Shown one piece after another: positions 59,977-64,000 of a stretch of 64,000 bases of DNA (the stretch's first letter is position 1; each line of letters starts with the position of its first letter). The notes under the pieces are model-generated. The model was not told the DNA's origin. It ran no database searches and saw only the letters and a program-made list of their open reading frames with translations. The DNA lies in NCBI GenBank assembly GCA_040371205.1, contig AP031382.1, forward strand, positions 2,477,562 through 2,541,561. The letters are read 5' to 3'. The position numbers were made by a program, and so were the translations under genes. Origin of the DNA: Rhodanobacter sp. (lineage in GTDB: Bacteria > Pseudomonadota > Gammaproteobacteria > Xanthomonadales > Rhodanobacteraceae).

Positions 59977-62900
59977 ATGGATGGATGGGGTGCCGCCATA
60001 GCCAAACCAACCCGGCGCCACACGCATCTTGCCCGCGTGCTGGCGCTGCTGGTGCTTTGCCTGCCAGCCGTCGCCCTTGCCGCTCCCGCCGCCACCGCAT
60101 CCGTCTCGACCGCCACCAGCGCGCCCACGAACGACGCCGGCCTGCCTTTCATCCGCAATTTTTCGCCCAGCGACTACGGCGCCGCCGCGCAAAACTGGGC
60201 GCTGGCGCAGGATCGCGAAGGCGTGATCTACGTGGGCAACGTCGAAGGCTATGTGCTGAGTTTCGACGGCGCGCACTGGCAACGCATCCCGGTACCCAAC
60301 CATGCCACGGTGCGCTCGCTGGCGCTGGGCCCGGATGACCGCATCTATGTGGGCACCGTGGGCGATCTCGGTTACCTGAAGCCGGACGGCAGCGGACAAC
60401 TGTCCTTCGTCTCGCTGCGCAACGCGCTGCCGCCGGGCGAGCGCGATTTCGCCGACGTATGGAGCGTCTTCCCCACGGCCGACGGCGTGTACTTCGTCAC
60501 CATCAACCGGCTGTTCCGCTATCGCAACGGCACAATGAAGGTGTGGAAGCCCAGTACCACCTTCCACACCAGCTTCATGGTCGAAGGCCGGCTGTATCTG
60601 CGCGAGGCAGGTCTAGGCCTGTTGCAACTCGACGGCGACCGGCTGGCGCTCTCGCCCGACGGCGCACGCTTTGCCGACGAAAAGATCTACGCGCTGCTGC
60701 CGTGGCGCGGGCCGGACGCGCAGCCGGGCGACCTGCTGGCGGGGACGCGCGCACATGGGTGGTTCATCCGCCACGACGGTATCTGGCGCCCCTGGAGCAC
60801 CGAGGCCGACGCGGCGATCCGCAAGGCCCAGCTGTACGACGCGACCTGGCTGGCCGACGGCCGGCTGGTGGCGCTCACGATTCACGCCGGGCTGTTCGTG
60901 CTGGATGCGCAAGGCCACCTGCTGCGCACCCTGAACCGCAGCAGCGGGCTGGCCACGAACTCCGCGATTGCGCTGATGCAGGGGCGCGAACACGGCTTGT
61001 GGGTGGCCGAGGGCAGCGGCGTCGCACGCATCGACATGGGGTCGCCGCTGACCCATTTCGGCGTGCGTGCCGGGTTGCCGGAGGATGCGCTGCTGCTGCA
61101 ACGCCATGCCGGCACGCTCTACGTGGGCGCCACCGACGGGCTGTATCGCCTGGTGACCGGCACCGACCCGCACGTCGAGCGAGTGCCGAAGGTGGCCGGG
61201 CCGATCTGGGACTTCACCGAAGTCGGCGACCAATTGCTGGTGGCCTGCGACGACGGCGTGTTCGCCGGTACCGGCGATAGCTTCCAGCCCGTGCGCCTGG
61301 TTCGCCGGAATGCGCTCTCGTCCGCCGCGCTGTCGCTGTGGCACTCCACCACCGATCCGGCGCGCGTGTTCGTGGGCTACCCGGACGGCGTCGGCACCTT
61401 GCGCCACGAGGGCCACCGGTGGATCGACGAAGGCCTCATCGCCGGCGTGCCGCTGGAAGTGCACAGCATCCGCCAGGACGCCGCGGGCAACGTGTGGCTC
61501 AGCCCCTGGGTGGGGGGCGCGATGCGCCTGAGCCTGCCGCCGGCGTGGCAAGGGCCGCATGATCCGCGCCCGGTCAAGGTGGACCGCTACGGCTCCGCCG
61601 AGGGCCTGTCCACCGAGCGCAATGACCTCGTCGCCATCGACGGCAAGCTGCGCTTCGTCACCGCACTGGGCATCTACCGCTTCGACGCGGCCACCTCGCG
61701 TTTCAGCCCCGATCCGGCATTCGCCAGCCTGTTCCCCGACGGTCCGCAGCAGATCGACGATGTGCACCAAAACCGCGACGGTTCGCTGTGGATCTACGCC
61801 ACCGTCGCCGACGGCTCCAAGCAGATCGGCCACGCCGTGCGCGACGGCAGGCACTGGCGCTGGCAACCCGTGCCGCTGCAGCCGCTGGACGGCATCGGCA
61901 TCTCGGACTTTCTGGACGACCCCGACGGCACCGTCTGGATAGCCGGCGACAAGGGCCTGTTCCGCTACCAATCCACGCGCCCCGTCCCGGTGGATGCGCG
62001 ATTGCGCACCCTGCTGCGCGGGGTGTTCGGCCAGGACGACCGCGTGCCGTTCGCCGGCAACCCTGCGGGAACGGGTGCCCCCGAGATCCCGTGGAATCAG
62101 AACTCGATCCGCTTCGAATTCGCCCTGCCCAGCTACGCGCACGCCGACACCAACCGGTACCAGACCTGGCTGCAGGGACTGGACCGCGGCTGGTCGCCAT
62201 GGCGCGAAGACGCCTACCGCGAATACACCAACCTGCCCGACGGGCTTTACCGCTTCCATGTCCGCGGCCGCAACCTGTACGGGCAGGAAGGCCGCGAAGC
62301 CGTGTTCGATTTCCGCGTCCTGCCGCCGTGGTACCGCACGACCTGGGCCTGGCTGCTCTGGGCGGCCTGCGGCGCGCTGGCGCTGAGCCTGCTGGTCCGC
62401 TGGCGCTCGCATGCCTTGCGCCAGCGCAACCGGGCACTGGCCATGCTGGTGTCCAGGCGCACCACCGAGCTGGCGCAGGCCAACGAAGCGCTGCGGGAGG
62501 CAAATGCCGCGCTGGCGCAGCAGGTTTTCGTCGACTCGCTCACCGGCCTCAAGAACCGGCGCTACCTCGACGGCCACATCGAGCACGACCTGGCCAACGC
62601 CCGGCGGCATGGCCCGGAACTGCAGATGTACCTGCTGTTCCTGATCGTGGACGTCGACCACTTCAAGCAGATCAACGACAGCCATGGCCACGCCGCCGGC
62701 GACCTCGTGCTGCAACAGTTCCGCGACGTGCTGCTGTCGGTGGTGCGCGAATCCGACACCGCGGTGCGCTATGGGGGCGAGGAATTCCTCATCGTCGCGC
62801 GCTTCGCCCTGCCGGGCACCGGCCCGCAATACGCCGAGCGCGTCCGCGCCGCGGTGGCCGCCCACCGCTTTGTGCTGGACGGCGGGCAGAGCCTGAGCCT

Positions 62901-63174
62901 CAGCTGTTCGCTCGGTTTCGCCAGTTACCCGCTCTTTACCAGCGCGCCGGACCGGCTGGCGTGGGAACAGGTGGTCAACATCGCCGACGAATGCCTGTAC
63001 GCGGCGAAACGGCATGGCCGCAACGCCTGGGCCGGTGTGCTGCCGGCAGCCGCACCGCCAGACGCCGAGGTGGCCGAGGCGCTGCGCGAGGCGTTGGCAC
63101 GCCTGCCGGAACCGGGGCCGCTGCCCGTGGCGGCGTCATGGACTTGCGCAAAACCGCCGGAAGCTATGAAGTGA
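59977..63174 (+). CDS. Large membrane diguanylate cyclase with periplasmic beta-propeller sensor
   Basis: 1065 residues. Signal/anchor (LARVLALLVLCLPAVALA), then a two-component-regulator-type propeller (about 60-690, with recurrent WDFTEV, DGVYFVTINRLF and GLWVAEGSG repeats), a Y_Y_Y-like module (LDRGWSPWREDAYREYTNLPDGLYRFHVR), TM helix near 788-806 (WAWLLWAACGALALSLLV), a coiled coil, and GGDEF domain: active-site GGEEF 933-937 with the inhibitory I-site RxxD at R924-D927, five residues upstream as expected. All marks point to an active, feedback-inhibited c-di-GMP synthase sensing a periplasmic signal. GAGG site precedes the ATG at 59977. Confidence 0.92.
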   Translation: MDGWGAAIAKPTRRHTHLARVLALLVLCLPAVALAAPAATASVSTATSAPTNDAGLPFIRNFSPSDYGAAAQNWALAQDREGVIYVGNVEGYVLSFDGAHWQRIPVPNHATVRSLALGPDDRIYVGTVGDLGYLKPDGSGQLSFVSLRNALPPGERDFADVWSVFPTADGVYFVTINRLFRYRNGTMKVWKPSTTFHTSFMVEGRLYLREAGLGLLQLDGDRLALSPDGARFADEKIYALLPWRGPDAQPGDLLAGTRAHGWFIRHDGIWRPWSTEADAAIRKAQLYDATWLADGRLVALTIHAGLFVLDAQGHLLRTLNRSSGLATNSAIALMQGREHGLWVAEGSGVARIDMGSPLTHFGVRAGLPEDALLLQRHAGTLYVGATDGLYRLVTGTDPHVERVPKVAGPIWDFTEVGDQLLVACDDGVFAGTGDSFQPVRLVRRNALSSAALSLWHSTTDPARVFVGYPDGVGTLRHEGHRWIDEGLIAGVPLEVHSIRQDAAGNVWLSPWVGGAMRLSLPPAWQGPHDPRPVKVDRYGSAEGLSTERNDLVAIDGKLRFVTALGIYRFDAATSRFSPDPAFASLFPDGPQQIDDVHQNRDGSLWIYATVADGSKQIGHAVRDGRHWRWQPVPLQPLDGIGISDFLDDPDGTVWIAGDKGLFRYQSTRPVPVDARLRTLLRGVFGQDDRVPFAGNPAGTGAPEIPWNQNSIRFEFALPSYAHADTNRYQTWLQGLDRGWSPWREDAYREYTNLPDGLYRFHVRGRNLYGQEGREAVFDFRVLPPWYRTTWAWLLWAACGALALSLLVRWRSHALRQRNRALAMLVSRRTTELAQANEALREANAALAQQVFVDSLTGLKNRRYLDGHIEHDLANARRHGPELQMYLLFLIVDVDHFKQINDSHGHAAGDLVLQQFRDVLLSVVRESDTAVRYGGEEFLIVARFALPGTGPQYAERVRAAVAAHRFVLDGGQSLSLSCSLGFASYPLFTSAPDRLAWEQVVNIADECLYAAKRHGRNAWAGVLPAAAPPDAEVAEALREALARLPEPGPLPVAASWTCAKPPEAMK

Positions 63175-63214
63175 GCGCATCCTTGGCCATGTCCATCCCG
63201 CAGAAGGAGCCTCC

Positions 63215-64000
63215 GTGCCGCGGCGTCCCATCGACACGACCGAACTGACCATCGGCCGCCCTATCCGCTTCAATGCCTACGACGCCCGGGGCAACGTGCT
63301 GCTGAGCTATGGCCAGATCATCCAGACCGTGGCCCAGCGCGACATGCTGCTGCAGAACGGCCTGTTCTACGGTTCCGACGAGGAATGCCGCAGCCCGCTG
63401 CCGCCGCAGTTGGCGGAGCCTTCGCTGTCGCCGCTGGCGCGCGTGCTCGACGCGCGGCGGCGCCTGCATGCCCTGCTGACCGACCCCGAGCCGACGGATT
63501 TCCCGATCGCGCTGGCCGGCATCGCCGCGCAGGTGCGCGAAGCTTGCCGGACCAATCCCGACGTGACCCTGGCCAGCATGCTGCTGCGCACCGAGGGTCC
63601 GTACAGCAGCCGACATGCGGTGAACGCCGCCATCGCCTGCCAGATCACCAGCGCGGCGCTGGAGCTGGAGCCCGACGAATCCATCGCCACGGTCTCGGCC
63701 GCCCTGACGATGAACATCGGCATGTTCGCCCTGCACGACGTGCTGGCCACCCGCAAGGCGCCGCTGACCGACACGCAGCAGGCGGCGGTACGCGGGCATT
63801 GCGAGGCCGGCGTGGCACGCCTGCGCGAACTGGGCATCGACGACGAACGCTGGCTGGAGGCGGTGGGCGACCATCACGAACGCAGCGACGGCAGCGGCTA
63901 TCCCACCGGCAAGCACGGCGACGACATCGGCCAGCCGGCACGCCTGCTGGCCGTGGCCGACGTGTATTGCGCGCGCGTCGCCGGCCGCGACTACCGCCCG
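63215..64000 (+). CDS. Degenerate HD-GYP domain protein (partial, cut by window end)
   Basis: 262 codons visible, frame open at the end. GTG start at 63215 with AAGGAG five bases upstream. N-terminal DUF3391-like part (about 1-60, RPIRFNAYDARGNVLLSYGQ), then a HD-GYP region: PYSSRHAVNAA, then A163-LTMNIGM170 where the catalytic HDIGK would stand, then HCEAGVARL, DHHERSDGSGYPTG (H220-P230), and LAVADVYCARVAGRDYRP. The HD dyad is replaced by Met-Asn, while the GYP motif survives, so c-di-GMP hydrolysis is doubtful. It may bind the nucleotide or GGDEF partners. It starts 40 nt after the cyclase gene on the same strand, so they likely form a unit. Confidence 0.85.
   Translation, partial: MPRRPIDTTELTIGRPIRFNAYDARGNVLLSYGQIIQTVAQRDMLLQNGLFYGSDEECRSPLPPQLAEPSLSPLARVLDARRRLHALLTDPEPTDFPIALAGIAAQVREACRTNPDVTLASMLLRTEGPYSSRHAVNAAIACQITSAALELEPDESIATVSAALTMNIGMFALHDVLATRKAPLTDTQQAAVRGHCEAGVARLRELGIDDERWLEAVGDHHERSDGSGYPTGKHGDDIGQPARLLAVADVYCARVAGRDYRP

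Overview
The window is GC-rich, densely coded chromosomal DNA of a gammaproteobacterium. It most resembles the Xanthomonadales/Lysobacterales, probably the Rhodanobacteraceae (Dyella, Rhodanobacter, Frateuria, Luteibacter and relatives). The main evidence is an arginine cluster of the Xanthomonas type: N-acetylornithine carbamoyltransferase instead of ordinary OTCase, and a fused acetylglutamate kinase/acetyltransferase. A DksA with a very long Lys/Ala-rich tail, and the gene orders mtaD-yciI-ubiG-gph, rpsP-rimM-trmD-rplS, rplU-rpmA-obgE and dapD-arsC-dapE, fit as well. There is no prophage, insertion sequence, CRISPR array, rRNA or tRNA that I can support.

Layout. 1-2231: C-terminally incomplete Ser/Thr kinase with a TPR-like C-terminal half. 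2371-5282: two kynurenine-pathway genes (ACMSD, kynU) around a small secreted protein. 5547-16487: one long minus-strand operon, argF'-paiB-osmC-argG-GNAT-argE-argB-argC-argH-proB-proA, with overlaps or gaps of at most 28 nt. Its 355-nt leader carries what looks like a classical ribosome-mediated attenuator: a 15-codon leader peptide with Arg codons, a mutually exclusive antiterminator, and an intrinsic terminator. 16843-20967: glycine-zipper lipoprotein-like protein, cysS-sufE, dksA, yidD. 20972-25967: mtaD, yciI, ubiG, gph/mupP, a squalene-synthase-fold protein and folE2. 26061-29933: efp divergent from epmB (which modifies EF-P), then a degenerate FimX-like c-di-GMP receptor. 30071-33813: rplS-trmD-rimM-rpsP and ffh, with a cluster of hairpins between rpsP and ffh. 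33879-36159: an sdpR-sdpI-hydrolase module with a striking AT-rich operator, lodged between ffh and ypjD. 37322-42740: obgE, rpmA, rplU, then uvrA and a thioesterase. 42742-50706: hexosaminidase, DUF4139 protein, enoyl-CoA hydratase, an aminotransferase and HAD phosphatase pair, a Rieske ferredoxin and a GNAT. 50933-55612: parC, a secreted protein, a Nudix hydrolase, DUF2233 and DUF3224 proteins. 55784-59814: dapD-(unknown membrane protein)-arsC/yffB-ferritin/VIT protein-dapE. 59977-64000: a very large membrane diguanylate cyclase and a degenerate HD-GYP protein cut by the window end.

How the genes work together. The arg operon encodes most of the acetylated route glutamate -> acetylglutamate -> acetylornithine -> acetylcitrulline -> citrulline -> arginine; only argD is missing from the window. 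Proline biosynthesis proBA sits at the operon's end. EF-P and EpmB form a translation-modification pair. Three cyclic-di-GMP proteins (FimX-like, GGDEF, HD-GYP-like) lie in the window, two of them with degenerate catalytic motifs.

The best candidate for a previously undescribed system is the arginine attenuator at 16568-16673. All functions come from reading protein motifs by eye; no database search was run.
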